Both the position numbers and the translations under genes were made by a program. This document shows, piece after piece, positions 53,140 through 62,172 of a DNA stretch of 64,000 nucleotides (positions are counted from its first letter, which is position 1; the number at the start of each line of letters is the position of its first letter). The DNA is from Pseudomonas mohnii (GTDB lineage: Bacteria > Pseudomonadota > Gammaproteobacteria > Pseudomonadales > Pseudomonadaceae), in NCBI RefSeq assembly GCF_900105115.1, contig NZ_FNRV01000001.1, forward strand, positions 1,302,001 through 1,366,000, written 5' to 3'. The notes below the pieces were generated by a model. That model was not told where the DNA came from and made no database searches. It saw only the letters and a program-made list of their open reading frames with translations.

Positions 53140-53218
53140 TCTAGACCGCCCAGCAGAGCGGATTTTGTTTGGTAGGCGCGATTGGACTCGAACCAACGAC
53201 CCCCACCATGTCAAGGTG
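53136..53218. repeat. right att repeat (within intact tRNA-Val and flank)
   Basis: Partner of 46123-46205, 81 of 83 bases equal. The tRNA is complete at this end. Confidence 0.92.
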
Positions 53219-53246
53219 GTGCTCTAACCAACTGAGCTACGTGCCT
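53170..53246 (-). tRNA. tRNA-Val(GAC)
   Basis: 77 bases with encoded CCA. Acceptor AGGCACG/CGCGCCT, anticodon stem CCACC/GGTGG around TTGACAT (anticodon GAC), T-loop GTTCGAGTC. Integration target of the 7-kb remnant. Confidence 0.96.
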
Positions 53247-53429
53247 GCTGTGAGGCGGCATTCTACGGAATTCCGGAGGGGTGTCAACACCTTTTTTCGA
53301 GCTAACCCTATGAATATGCAAAATATTTAATTTTGCTGCTGCAAAGAAGATTTTCCGGTGGCTGGCGGTCGTTTTTTAACTCGGGTAGGATCAACACACT
53401 CGTAAAATATATTAAACAGAGGCTGCAGG

Positions 53430-54713
53430 ATGGCGCACACCCCCTACCCAGAGTCCTACTACGCCGCATCGGCCAATACGACCCCACCGCGTCCGGCTTT
53501 GCAGCATGACGTTGAGACTGATGTCTGTGTGATCGGCGCCGGTTATACCGGGTTGTCCTCGGCTCTGTTTCTGCTGGAGAACGGCTTTCGGGTAACGGTG
53601 CTTGAAGCGGCCAAGGTGGGTTTCGGCGCGTCGGGACGCAACGGCGGCCAGATCGTTAACAGCTACAGCCGCGATATCGACGTGATCGAGCGCAGTGTCG
53701 GCCCCAGGCAGGCTCAGTTGCTGGGGCAAATGGCGTTCGAAGGTGGGCGGATCATTCGTGAGCGAGTGGCCAAGTACAACATCCAGTGCGACTTGAAGGA
53801 CGGTGGCGTGTTCGCTGCCATCACCGCCAAGCAGATGGGTCACCTGGAATCCCAGAAGCGCCTGTGGGAGCGTTTCGGTCACACGCAGCTTGAGCTGATG
53901 GATCAAAAACGCATCCGCGAGGTAGTGGCCTGCGATCAGTACGTCGGCGGCATGCTCGACATGAGCGGCGGGCACATTCATCCGCTTAACCTGGCGCTGG
54001 GCGAAGCAGCTGCGGTCGAGTCGCTGGGCGGCACGATCTACGAGCAATCGCCGGCAGTGCGCATCGAACGCGGCACGAACCCGGTGGTGCACACGCCGCA
54101 GGGCAAGGTCCGGGCCAAATTCATCATCGTGGCGGGCAACGCCTACCTGGGCAATCTCGTACCCGAGCTGGCCGCCAAGTCGATGCCGTGCGGCACACAG
54201 GTCATTACGACTGAACCCTTGGGCGATGCATTGGCGAAAAGTCTGCTGCCTCAGGATTACTGCGTCGAGGACTGCAACTACCTGCTCGACTACTACCGCC
54301 TCAGCGGTGACAAGCGCCTGATTTTCGGCGGCGGCGTGGTGTATGGCGCGCGCGACCCGGCGAACATCGAAGCCATCATTCGACCCAAAATGCTCAAGGC
54401 TTTCCCGCAACTCAAGGACGTGAAGATCGATTACGCCTGGACCGGCAATTTCCTGCTGACCCTGTCCCGCCTGCCTCAGGTCGGACGGTTGGGCGACAAC
54501 ATCTATTATTCCCAGGGTTGCAGCGGCCATGGCGTGACCTATACGCACCTGGCGGGCAAGGTGCTGGCCGAGGCATTGCGCGGTCAGGCGGAGCGCTTCG
54601 ACGCCTTTGCCGACCTGCCGCACTACCCGTTCCCTGGCGGCCAATTGCTGCGCACACCCTTTGCGGCATTGGGCGCCTGGTATTACGGATTGCGGGACAA
54701 GTTCGGGTACTGA
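53430..54713 (+). CDS. puuB: FAD-dependent amine oxidoreductase (PuuB-like gamma-glutamylputrescine oxidase)
   Basis: 427 residues. FAD-binding DVCVIGAGYTGLSSALFLLE at 31-50, GFGASGRNGGQIVNSYS typical of the DAO/PuuB group, and the C-terminal QGCSGHGVTYTHLAGKVLAE. Family members oxidise gamma-glutamylated or free amines in polyamine breakdown. Stands alone with a terminator behind it. Substrate inferred from similarity pattern. Confidence 0.88.
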   Translation: MAHTPYPESYYAASANTTPPRPALQHDVETDVCVIGAGYTGLSSALFLLENGFRVTVLEAAKVGFGASGRNGGQIVNSYSRDIDVIERSVGPRQAQLLGQMAFEGGRIIRERVAKYNIQCDLKDGGVFAAITAKQMGHLESQKRLWERFGHTQLELMDQKRIREVVACDQYVGGMLDMSGGHIHPLNLALGEAAAVESLGGTIYEQSPAVRIERGTNPVVHTPQGKVRAKFIIVAGNAYLGNLVPELAAKSMPCGTQVITTEPLGDALAKSLLPQDYCVEDCNYLLDYYRLSGDKRLIFGGGVVYGARDPANIEAIIRPKMLKAFPQLKDVKIDYAWTGNFLLTLSRLPQVGRLGDNIYYSQGCSGHGVTYTHLAGKVLAEALRGQAERFDAFADLPHYPFPGGQLLRTPFAALGAWYYGLRDKFGY

Positions 54714-54726
54714 TCGTCAGATACGA

Positions 54727-54756
54727 AAAGGGCCGCTTGATGCGGCCCCTTCTTTT
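54727..54756 (+). terminator. intrinsic terminator
   Basis: AAGGGCCGC-TTGAT-GCGGCCCCTT followed by CTTTT; 11 bases past the oxidoreductase stop. Confidence 0.85.
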
Positions 54757-54765
54757 AACAGCGCG

Positions 54766-55737
54766 TCAAAGTCGATCCCGTGCAATTCCACTGCGAATCC
54801 GCAAGATATCTGCCAGCACGGCCAGCGCAATTTCCGCCGGCGTCTTGCTGCCCAGGTTCAGACCGATCGGCGCATGAATCCGCGCCAGCTCGACATCCCC
54901 CAGCCCGCCAATGCGCCGCAGCCGTTCGAAGCGCTTTTGCGATGTCTGCACCGACCCCATCACACCGATGTAAAACGCCTCGGTGCGCACCGCTTCCATC
55001 ATAGCCAGGTCATCGATGCGCGGATCGTGGGTCAGTGCCACCACCGCCGTATCGCTATGGCAGCCGCCATCGGCGATGAACACCGAGGGCAATTGGCGAC
55101 GGATCTCCACGTCCTCCAGCACCACGCCTTCCAGCACCTCGTCGCGCGGATCACAGAGGATCACTTCAAAGCCCAGGCCCACGGCAAACTCCGCGCAGGC
55201 GTGCGCCACGCTGGAATACCCGGCCAGCAACAAACGCTGAGCCGCGCCGATGCGCAGTCGGACCCGGTCGATCTCACGCTCGACCCGCACGCCCTGCTCG
55301 CGATCATCGACCAGACTGCGCGCGCCGCTGGCCAGATCGACTTCGCGGATCAACCGGCGTCGACCCAACAGCGCCGCCTCCAACGCCCGCAAATGCGCTT
55401 GCTCCTCGCAACCGGGCTCGAGCTTCTCCACCAGCACATCGAGCACGCCGCCACAGGGCAGGCTCACCCGCGAGCGCGGGTCATCGCCTTCACCGTAGCG
55501 AACGACGCTGACCGCCTGCTCAAAGGCGCCCTCGGCGACGCGCTCAAGGAAGTCCTCCTCGACGCAGCCGCCGGACAGCGATCCGATCCACAGCCCTTCG
55601 GCGTTCACCGCCAGCAGCGAGCCCGGCGCTCGGGGCGCCGAGCCGTAGGTGGCGAGCACGGTGCACAGCCAGACGCGCTGACCGGCCGCCGACCACTCCA
55701 GAGCCCGGCGCACCACTTGCAGGTCGAGATGCTGCAT
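54766..55737 (-). CDS. XdhC family molybdenum-cofactor chaperone
   Basis: 323 residues. XdhC/CoxI domain (LCTVLATYGSAPRAPGSLLA, IGSLSGGCVEEDFLERV) then a Rossmann-like half (LLLAGYSSVAHACAEFAVGL, DPRIDDLAMMEAVRTEAFYI). Such proteins bind and sulfurate the molybdenum cofactor and insert it into xanthine dehydrogenase-type enzymes. Starts 1 base after the cytochrome stop, last gene of the hydroxylase operon. Confidence 0.93.
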   Translation of the reverse strand: MQHLDLQVVRRALEWSAAGQRVWLCTVLATYGSAPRAPGSLLAVNAEGLWIGSLSGGCVEEDFLERVAEGAFEQAVSVVRYGEGDDPRSRVSLPCGGVLDVLVEKLEPGCEEQAHLRALEAALLGRRRLIREVDLASGARSLVDDREQGVRVEREIDRVRLRIGAAQRLLLAGYSSVAHACAEFAVGLGFEVILCDPRDEVLEGVVLEDVEIRRQLPSVFIADGGCHSDTAVVALTHDPRIDDLAMMEAVRTEAFYIGVMGSVQTSQKRFERLRRIGGLGDVELARIHAPIGLNLGSKTPAEIALAVLADILRIRSGIARDRL

Positions 55738-55738
55738 G

Positions 55739-56974
55739 TCAGTGCGCCTTGTGCTCGAGCGGCGAAGCTTCTGCCCGCAGCTTCTGCACGTCGTTTACCG
55801 CCAGGTCACCCGATTGCCCGCCCCAGCCCTGACGCAGGTAGTTCAGCAGATCAGTGAGCTGCTCCTGACTGAGTTTCCGGGCAAAACCCGGCATCGGTTG
55901 CATGTGTTCGAACCCGGTAAATTTCTGTTCGCCGATACCATCGTCGATCACCCGCACCAGGTTGCGCGGATCTTCCAGGCGCAGCGTTGTGTTGCCGCGC
56001 ATGGCCACAGCGATGTGCGGTTTGCCTTCACCACCCACCGCATGGCAACCGGCACAAACATTTAAATATTCCTGACGCCCGCGCTGGGCACTCGCAGTCA
56101 ATTGCTCCAATGGCACTTCGGTCAGCACTTTTGCCGTCGGCGGCTGATCGCCGAGCAGGAAGGTCGCCATGGCTGCCAGGTCCGGGTCATTGAGGCCTTG
56201 GGTGCTGTTGTGGAACACCGGGAACATCTCGTTGAACATCGTGCCCTGGGCGCTCATGCCGTGCTTGAGGAACGAGCTCAGGTCCTGATGATTCCAGCCG
56301 CGAGCCGCCAGGTCAGTGGCCAGCAGGCTCGGCGCGAGATAGCCATTGAGTAGACCGCCGGTCATGCGCTTGTCCTGTTGCATCGCACCAGGCAAGCCGC
56401 GTGGGGTATGGCATTCGCCGCAATGGCCGAGTACGTCAACCATGTACTGGCCACGTTTCCAGGCTTCACTTTTGCCTTCAGCCGGCGCCAGTTTCACGCC
56501 ATTGCCGTAGAGCATGTTCCACCCCATCAGGCCCAGGCGCACGTTGAACGGAAAGCTCAGGCGGGTCACCGGCGCAGCACGCTCGATGGGCTCGACGGTC
56601 TTCAGGTACGCATGAATCGCGTCGGAGTCCTCGCGCGGCATCAAGTGATACGAGGTGTACGGCATCGCCGGGTACAGATTCGCACCATCGCGGCGCTTGC
56701 CTTCCGTCAACGCGGCGAAGAATTCGTCATCGTTGTACAGACCGATGCCGTGCTCTTTGCTCGGGGTAATGTTGGTGCCGTAGATCGTGCCGAACGGCGA
56801 GACGATCGGCAGACCGCCCGCGAACGGCGCGCCACCCGGCGCGGTGTGACAGGCCATGCAGTCGGCGGCGCGAGCGAGGTATTCGCCGCGTTTAACCTGA
56901 TCATCGGCATGAACCAAAAACACCGGCGCAGCCAAGCCGACCGCCAGCGCCAGGCGGGTAAGTAGGTGCTTCAT
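55739..56974 (-). CDS. triheme cytochrome c of the molybdenum hydroxylase
   Basis: 411 residues from MKHLLTRLALAVGLAAPVFL, a signal peptide. Three heme sites: CMACH (39-43), CGECH (about 190) and CAGCH (about 315), each in a class I-like domain; distal Met in MPYTS and MQPMPGF-type loops. Passes electrons from the periplasmic hydroxylase to the respiratory chain. Two bases after the Fe-S subunit. The open frame extends upstream through the Fe-S gene but only this ATG has signal and site. Confidence 0.93.
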   Translation of the reverse strand: MKHLLTRLALAVGLAAPVFLVHADDQVKRGEYLARAADCMACHTAPGGAPFAGGLPIVSPFGTIYGTNITPSKEHGIGLYNDDEFFAALTEGKRRDGANLYPAMPYTSYHLMPREDSDAIHAYLKTVEPIERAAPVTRLSFPFNVRLGLMGWNMLYGNGVKLAPAEGKSEAWKRGQYMVDVLGHCGECHTPRGLPGAMQQDKRMTGGLLNGYLAPSLLATDLAARGWNHQDLSSFLKHGMSAQGTMFNEMFPVFHNSTQGLNDPDLAAMATFLLGDQPPTAKVLTEVPLEQLTASAQRGRQEYLNVCAGCHAVGGEGKPHIAVAMRGNTTLRLEDPRNLVRVIDDGIGEQKFTGFEHMQPMPGFARKLSQEQLTDLLNYLRQGWGGQSGDLAVNDVQKLRAEASPLEHKAH

Positions 56975-56976
56975 GC

Positions 56977-57516
56977 TTAACCCTCCTTGACCAGGCCGAG
57001 ATCGGTCAGCACGTTGCGCGTGGCGCTGTAGTAGCGCACGTACCCGGTGCAGCGGCAGATGTGGTGGCCAAGGCTGTCCTCGATGACCTTTTCCAACTGG
57101 CTTTTGACGATGGGCTGGCGCTGCAGCTTTTCCACCAGCACGGTCGCCGCGTTGACGAAACCGGGCGCGCAGTAGCTGCACTGGAAGGCGAACTCGTCGA
57201 CGAAACGCTGCTGGATCGGATTCAGCTCGGTGACCTTGCCCTGCTCGTCGCGGGTCGCGTGACCTTCGATGGTCCGTACTTTCTTGCCTTCGAAATAATG
57301 CGCGCCAGTGATGCAGGTGCGCACTTCTTCGCTGGTGCCGTCAGGGTTGTCGACGATGACCACACAGGCATGGCAAATGCCCTGGCCGCAACCCAGGCGC
57401 GAGCCGGTAAGGTTCTTGTATTCGTGCAGGTAGTCGATCATCGGCAGGTCATCAGGGATGTCCACCGGGCCGACGGATTGACCGTTGAGGGTCAGTTGAA
57501 GTGGACGGTTAGCCAT
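56977..57516 (-). CDS. 2Fe-2S subunit of molybdenum hydroxylase
   Basis: 179 residues. Plant-type 2Fe-2S site GCGQGICHACVV (about 42-53) and the second cluster CSYCAPGF ... CRCTGY in the helical domain, as in IorA/CoxS proteins. A somewhat longer linker (HYFEGKKVRTIEGHATRDEQ) than usual. Its start overlaps the large subunit end by 8 bases. Confidence 0.94.
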   Translation of the reverse strand: MANRPLQLTLNGQSVGPVDIPDDLPMIDYLHEYKNLTGSRLGCGQGICHACVVIVDNPDGTSEEVRTCITGAHYFEGKKVRTIEGHATRDEQGKVTELNPIQQRFVDEFAFQCSYCAPGFVNAATVLVEKLQRQPIVKSQLEKVIEDSLGHHICRCTGYVRYYSATRNVLTDLGLVKEG

Positions 57517-60340
57517 TGAGGGCCTCCTTGATGCGTGCAGAAGTGATAGGCAGGTCGCGTACGCGTTTGCCGATGGCGTGAGCCACACCGTTGCCGATGG
57601 CACCGACCACCGGGATCATCACCACCTCGGCGATGCCCTTGGACGGGTCGCTCGGCGACAATGGCGGCAGGATTTCCGCAGTCTGTTTCCACACCGCCAC
57701 GTGTCGCGCCATGGGTAGGCGGTAACGGTTGAAGTTCCAGTCACCCTCCCCCGGTCCGCCTTCGTACAGAGGCATTTCTTCCATCAGCGCATGGCCGATG
57801 CCCATGGCGATGCCGCCTTCGATCTGACCCTTGACCAGCTCGGGCACCAGCACCCGACCGCACTCGACCCACGAGTGGTGGTTGAGCACTTCGACTTCCG
57901 CCGACCCCTTGTTCACTTTCAACTCGACCAGCGTGGCGACAGGGCTGTAGTAGGTCACGGCTGCGTTGTTCAACTGGGTCGCCGGGTAGGCGATGTTCTG
58001 CCGATCCAGCAAATGGAAACCGGCGCTGTTCATTTGCGCCAGCTTCGCCTTCGGTGCACCGTCGCCGTACTTGACCGCCAGGCCATCGAGCGGCAAGCGC
58101 TCACGCACGCCATCGATGCTGAACTCGGCCTCGGCCCAGCTCCAGCGGTTGAAACCGTGCACCGTGGCGGCCGTCACCAGACCGCGCTCGTGAGCACGCT
58201 TGGCCAGCACTTCGAACGGCAACGGCTCCATGCCGTTGGCGGTCAGCTTGCCATCGACCCAATGAGCATCCTCGCGACGCACCACATACGGGTTGGCCTG
58301 GCCGCCATAAGGGCCCTGGCGCCAGATCTCCAGCGCCGCCGGCCACAAACCGTGGTTGAACAGCACACGTGCCGCTTCACGGGTGGCGTGGCTGAAGTAG
58401 TAAGCCGAATTGGTAGCCGACGAGGCCGAAGCGATTTTGCCGACCCAGCGCGGATTGCGCAGGAAGTTGTCCTGCTCGGCCTGGCTCATGATGTAAGGGT
58501 TGCCGCCGGTCATCAGCTGCATCTCTTTCCATTCGGTTTCGCCGGTCTTTACTTCGTGCGCCGGGTTACCGAGGAAATCGGCCACGACCATCGCTTGCGA
58601 AGTCGACATGCCGGTACCGATTTCGATGCCTATGTGGCGCAGGGTGATGCGGCCTTCGGCAGTGAATTCGATGCTGGCCATCGGCGCTTCGGAGCCGGTG
58701 CCGAAGTCTTTCTGGCAAATGGCGAACCCGATGCCATACCAGTGATCCGGATCAGCCGCCTCGCGCTGCTTCTTGATCGCGTCGCGGTTTTTCCAGACCT
58801 CGTGAACCGCCGCCTTGTCGAGAATCTCGTGCAGACGCAACGCCCCTGCCGGCACTGCACCCTGGGTGTTTTTCATGCCCGAACGCAGGGCGTTTTTCTT
58901 GCGCAGGTCGATGGCATCGACGCCCAAGCGACCGGCGATTTCGTCGACCATCATCTCGGTCGACGCCATGCTCTGCAGGGTGCCATAGCCACGCATCGAC
59001 CCGGCTTCAACGGCGCGGGAATGATAGGCCGTGACCTGTAAATCGTTCTGCGGCATGTAGTAGATCGACTGCGCCGCCGTGGCCCCCACCGCCGCCACCG
59101 AAGGGCTGTAGTTGACCCGTCCGCCACCGTCGACGCTCATGTCGGCGCGGAAAATCTTGAAGCTGTGATCGTTCTTGTCGACCGCCAGCTGATAGCGAAT
59201 GTCGAACGGGTGACGCTTGATGCCGCTCTGGAACTGCTCGTAGCGATCGTTGGCCAGACGCACCGGCACACCGGCGCCGTACAGCGCTGCCAAGGCGGCG
59301 TAATAAACGAAAATGTTGTGGTCTTTCGAGCCGTAGCCAACGGTGTAACCCGGGTGCATGTTCAGGTTCGCCAGGCCGAAACGCGACGGCGCGATCATCT
59401 TCGCGGTCTCGGTTGCAGCTTCCAGCGGGCACTGGGTCGCCACCACGAAATGCAGAGTCTTATTCGCCGGGTCATACCAGCCGTTGCCGTTGTCCGGCTC
59501 CATCGCCGCCGGTTCGATCGACGGGGTCTTGTAGCGCTCGTCGAACACCAGCCAGTTGTCTGGCGGCGTCTCGAGCTGTTGCTTCATGCGCTCGGCGTAG
59601 AACAAGCCGCGCTCGGTCAGGTTACCGTGCAGGTTCGGTTGGGAATTCCACACCGGACGGCGATTGCGCAGCATCGGGAACAGGATCGAATCCTTGAGGC
59701 TGGCGAATTCGTCTTCGTCCGCAGAGGTCGCGCCGCCCACCCGCACGTAGCGGAAGCTGCCATAGGGATCGCCTTCGTAGTACGGCACTTGGGCCCCGTA
59801 GCGAATCGCCTTGTCATTGAACTTGAGTTTGGCCTTGGCCTGGCGGAAACGCTCGAAGTCATTCCAGATAAGGATCGCCACCGGGTGACCGATGAACATG
59901 GGTACCTTGCCGACCGGCAACAATGGATCGGGGGCGTGTTCTTCCGGGAAGACGATGCCGTCCTTGACCAGATCCTCGGCGGTGACGATGCGGTCCGGCT
60001 GCAGATCGGTAGCGAGCCATGACAGGTCGTAACCGTCGTAAATGCGATCAGCCTTGACGGTTTTCAGCAGCATCGCGTGGCCTTGTTGTTGCGGCCAGCC
60101 CGGCATGTCCCTGGAACGGATATCACGGGCAAAAACCTTGCTGCCACAGACCTTGGACAAGGCATCGTTACGGGCACGCGCCTTGCCGTTGTTGCCGAGC
60201 CATTGCTCGGATGGCACGGTCACGCTGTTTTCCATCAAGGCGGCCAGCGCCTGACTGCTGAGCGGTGTAAGCGTCACGCTCACACCCGCTACCAGCCCGC
60301 CCTGAAGGAACGAACGCCGGGATATTTCACGGTTGGACAT
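57509..60340 (-). CDS. molybdenum-binding subunit of an IorB-type hydroxylase, Tat-exported
   Basis: 943 residues. Tat signal SRRSFLQGGLVAGVSVTL at the N-terminus. Aldehyde oxidase/xanthine dehydrogenase fold with RGYGTLQSMASTEMMVDEIA, IGIEIGTGMSTSQAM and the C-terminal IEGGIAMGIGHALMEE cofactor segment with the expected Glu in GIAEVVMIPVVGAIGNGV. Closest in layout to isoquinoline 1-oxidoreductase-like enzymes; substrate unknown. First gene of a four-gene operon with Fe-S subunit, cytochrome c and XdhC. Confidence 0.92.
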   Translation of the reverse strand: MSNREISRRSFLQGGLVAGVSVTLTPLSSQALAALMENSVTVPSEQWLGNNGKARARNDALSKVCGSKVFARDIRSRDMPGWPQQQGHAMLLKTVKADRIYDGYDLSWLATDLQPDRIVTAEDLVKDGIVFPEEHAPDPLLPVGKVPMFIGHPVAILIWNDFERFRQAKAKLKFNDKAIRYGAQVPYYEGDPYGSFRYVRVGGATSADEDEFASLKDSILFPMLRNRRPVWNSQPNLHGNLTERGLFYAERMKQQLETPPDNWLVFDERYKTPSIEPAAMEPDNGNGWYDPANKTLHFVVATQCPLEAATETAKMIAPSRFGLANLNMHPGYTVGYGSKDHNIFVYYAALAALYGAGVPVRLANDRYEQFQSGIKRHPFDIRYQLAVDKNDHSFKIFRADMSVDGGGRVNYSPSVAAVGATAAQSIYYMPQNDLQVTAYHSRAVEAGSMRGYGTLQSMASTEMMVDEIAGRLGVDAIDLRKKNALRSGMKNTQGAVPAGALRLHEILDKAAVHEVWKNRDAIKKQREAADPDHWYGIGFAICQKDFGTGSEAPMASIEFTAEGRITLRHIGIEIGTGMSTSQAMVVADFLGNPAHEVKTGETEWKEMQLMTGGNPYIMSQAEQDNFLRNPRWVGKIASASSATNSAYYFSHATREAARVLFNHGLWPAALEIWRQGPYGGQANPYVVRREDAHWVDGKLTANGMEPLPFEVLAKRAHERGLVTAATVHGFNRWSWAEAEFSIDGVRERLPLDGLAVKYGDGAPKAKLAQMNSAGFHLLDRQNIAYPATQLNNAAVTYYSPVATLVELKVNKGSAEVEVLNHHSWVECGRVLVPELVKGQIEGGIAMGIGHALMEEMPLYEGGPGEGDWNFNRYRLPMARHVAVWKQTAEILPPLSPSDPSKGIAEVVMIPVVGAIGNGVAHAIGKRVRDLPITSARIKEALNG

Positions 60341-60742
60341 GGATCATCCTCTGGGCGGTTATGGGGTCCGCCCTTCTGGTTATGTACTGGAAATCTCGAG
60401 TCTTGCAGAAGCCCTTCCTTGACGCTGCAAAGGGCTGTAGTGGCAGTGCAAAGCTGACCGAAAGGTTAAGTTTATAGGCTTATGCGCTCGCGGCAAATAA
60501 CCAGACACAAAAAACTGACTAAAGAATCAAAAAACTGCGACTTTGCACCGCAGCAAACCACTGAACTAACTCACATCTACCCTCCCTGCAGGAGCGAGCC
60601 TGCTCGCGAAAGCGCCGTTCTAGCTGATGTAAATTTTGAATGTGCCGACGCCTTCGCGAGCAAGCTCGCTCCTACAGGGATGCGTGCTGGATAAAGGGTT
60701 GCAGCCAGGAGGAAAACAGGAGAAAGGTCAAATTTTAGACAC
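60341..60742. other. intergenic region upstream of hydroxylase operon
   Basis: About 400 bases with no gene. Holds the operon promoter (minus strand) and the REP palindrome pair at 60584-60679. Confidence 0.6.
60584..60679. repeat. inverted pair of Pseudomonas REP elements
   Basis: Arms 60584-60610 and 60653-60679 are inverted copies, 25 of 27 bases equal, around AGGAGCGAGC(C/T)TGCTCGCGAA, the common REP of the P. fluorescens group; the spacer is 42 bases. Each arm also folds on itself (GAGCGAGC / GCTCGC). Confidence 0.88.
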
Positions 60743-60769
60743 AAAAAACCCCGGTCTTTCGACCAGGGT
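60743..60769 (-). terminator. intrinsic terminator of the tRNA operon
   Basis: ACCC-C-GGTC / GACC-A-GGGT with one mismatch, followed on the minus strand by TTTTTT. Confidence 0.75.
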
Positions 60770-60845
60770 CTTTGCTATCGACTCGAAGTAGCGCAGTTGG
60801 CTTTCTTCGTAGCTCCAAGGCGTTCAGTGGGCCTCGGAGCAGATA

Positions 60846-60922
60846 TGGCGCAGCGGACGGGACTCGAACCCGCGACCCCCAGCGTGACAGGCCGGTATTC
60901 TAACCGACTGAACTACCGCTGC
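60846..60922 (-). tRNA. tRNA-Asp(GTC)
   Basis: 77 bases with CCA. Acceptor GCAGCGG/CCGCTGC, anticodon loop CTGTCAC (GTC). Anticodon stem has one G-U pair, unlike the second copy. Confidence 0.97.
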
Positions 60923-61014
60923 GTATCGCTGTGGACTTGCGTCCAGGTAACTCGTCTGATTGAAAACTCAGTAGCTTTTCAATCTCGAACCAGATGAATC
61001 TGACTCGGAAAATA

Positions 61015-61091
61015 TGGCGCAGCGGACGGGACTCGAACCCGCGACCCCCGGCGTGACAGGCCGGTATTCTAACCGACTGAACTACCGCTGC
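61015..61091 (-). tRNA. tRNA-Asp(GTC), second copy
   Basis: 77 bases, equal to the copy at 60846 apart from one anticodon-stem base that gives a perfect CCGGC/GCCGG stem. Confidence 0.97.
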
Positions 61092-61144
61092 GCGTCGGTG
61101 GAGGCATTTCAGCTTCCATCTTGCTTTCGCAAGACTCTCGAGAG

Positions 61145-61220
61145 TGGTGGGTGATGACGGGATCGAACCGCCGACATTCTGCTTGTAAGGCAGACGCTCT
61201 CCCAGCTGAGCTAATCACCC
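61145..61220 (-). tRNA. tRNA-Val(TAC)
   Basis: 76 bases with CCA. Acceptor GGGTGAT/ATCACCC-type pair, anticodon loop CTTACAA (TAC). First of the Val-Asp-Asp tRNA run read on the minus strand. Confidence 0.97.
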
Positions 61221-61405
61221 GTTTGCATCTCCGAGGCCGCGAAATTTACGCAGGTAGCGAACCTAAGTCAATAGCAGGATTGAAGTTTTTTTCAGAAACA
61301 GCTTTTAGCGACGAGTTTCAAGCTGCAAGAGTAGAGCGGAGCTGCGTAAGCAGGACTGACTCGGGCGGCCTTAACTGGCAGCTTGAAGCGTGAGACCTGC
61401 AGCGG

Positions 61406-62167
61406 CTACTCGTAAACCATCTTCTTGGTCATGCCGCCGTCGACCACGAACTCCTGGCCTGTCACGAAACCGGCGTTCTTCGACAACAGCCACGCGACCA
61501 TCGCCGCCACGTCCTCGACCGTCCCTACCCGGCCTGCCGGATGCTGCGCATGATCGGCATCGGTCAACGGCTCGGCGCGTCGCACCGAAGGGTCTCGCGC
61601 ATCGATCCAGCCGGGGCTGACCGCATTGACGCGAATCTCCGGGCCAAGGCTGATCGCCAACGCATGAGTCAAGGCCAGCAAACCGCCCTTGCTCGCTGCG
61701 TAAGCCTCAGTATCGGGTTCCGATTGCCCGGCGCGGGTCGAGGCCAGATTGACGATCGCCCCGCTGTGAGCACGCAAGTAAGGCGCACAGTGCTTGGCCA
61801 ACAACATCGGCCCACTGAGATTCACCGCCAATACCCGATTCCAGTACGCCAGGTCGAGACTTTCCAGGGTGATGTTATGCGGATCGGCTACCGCCGCATT
61901 GCACACCAACGCATCCAGACGCCCAAACTGCCCCAACACCTCGGCAACACCCAGCGCCACCTGCCCTTCGTTCGACACGTCCATGGCGATGAACCAGGCG
62001 TTTTCGCCAAGGACCTTCGCCACTTTCGAACCACGCACCCGATCCACGTCCGTCAGCACGACTTGCCAGCCTTCGCTGATCAGCCAGGCGGCAATCCCCA
62101 GGCCGATGCCCCGCGCGGCACCGGTAACCAGTGCAACGCGGCCATTGGAGCCGGCTGGCGTGGACAT
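61406..62167 (-). CDS. SDR family oxidoreductase
   Basis: 253 residues from the ATG (a GTG three codons earlier overlaps metZ). Cofactor motif [12 protein letters not shown] at about 16-27, NAAVA, catalytic Ser/Tyr/Lys in [22 protein letters not shown] (split by helices), PGWIDARD and the GQEFVVDGG end. Classical short-chain dehydrogenase using NAD(P). Substrate unknown. Co-transcribed with metZ. Confidence 0.9.
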   Translation of the reverse strand: MSTPAGSNGRVALVTGAARGIGLGIAAWLISEGWQVVLTDVDRVRGSKVAKVLGENAWFIAMDVSNEGQVALGVAEVLGQFGRLDALVCNAAVADPHNITLESLDLAYWNRVLAVNLSGPMLLAKHCAPYLRAHSGAIVNLASTRAGQSEPDTEAYAASKGGLLALTHALAISLGPEIRVNAVSPGWIDARDPSVRRAEPLTDADHAQHPAGRVGTVEDVAAMVAWLLSKNAGFVTGQEFVVDGGMTKKMVYE

Positions 62168-62172
62168 TTCGA

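Larger units (their letters stand above)
46123..53218. mobile_element. 7-kb prophage remnant in tRNA-Val(GAC)
   Basis: Bounded by an 83-bp direct repeat holding the tRNA-Val 3' half. Contains an integrase 3' fragment at the right, baseplate and tail fibre genes, a broken endolysin and a glycosyltransferase cargo gene. Head, replication and most tail genes are gone, so it cannot form phage by itself. Confidence 0.9.

Noticed and set aside
53412-54644. 410-codon minus-strand frame across the amine oxidase
   Set aside because: Antisense shadow; the plus-strand protein has clear FAD motifs.
54607-55857. 416-codon plus-strand frame across xdhC
   Set aside because: Antisense shadow rich in Arg, Gln and His; xdhC is certain.
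56975-57181. Upstream extension of the cytochrome c frame
   Set aside because: It reads the Fe-S gene out of frame; the signal peptide start at 56974 is clear.
57791-59041. 416-codon plus-strand frame across the molybdenum subunit
   Set aside because: Antisense shadow of a certain gene.
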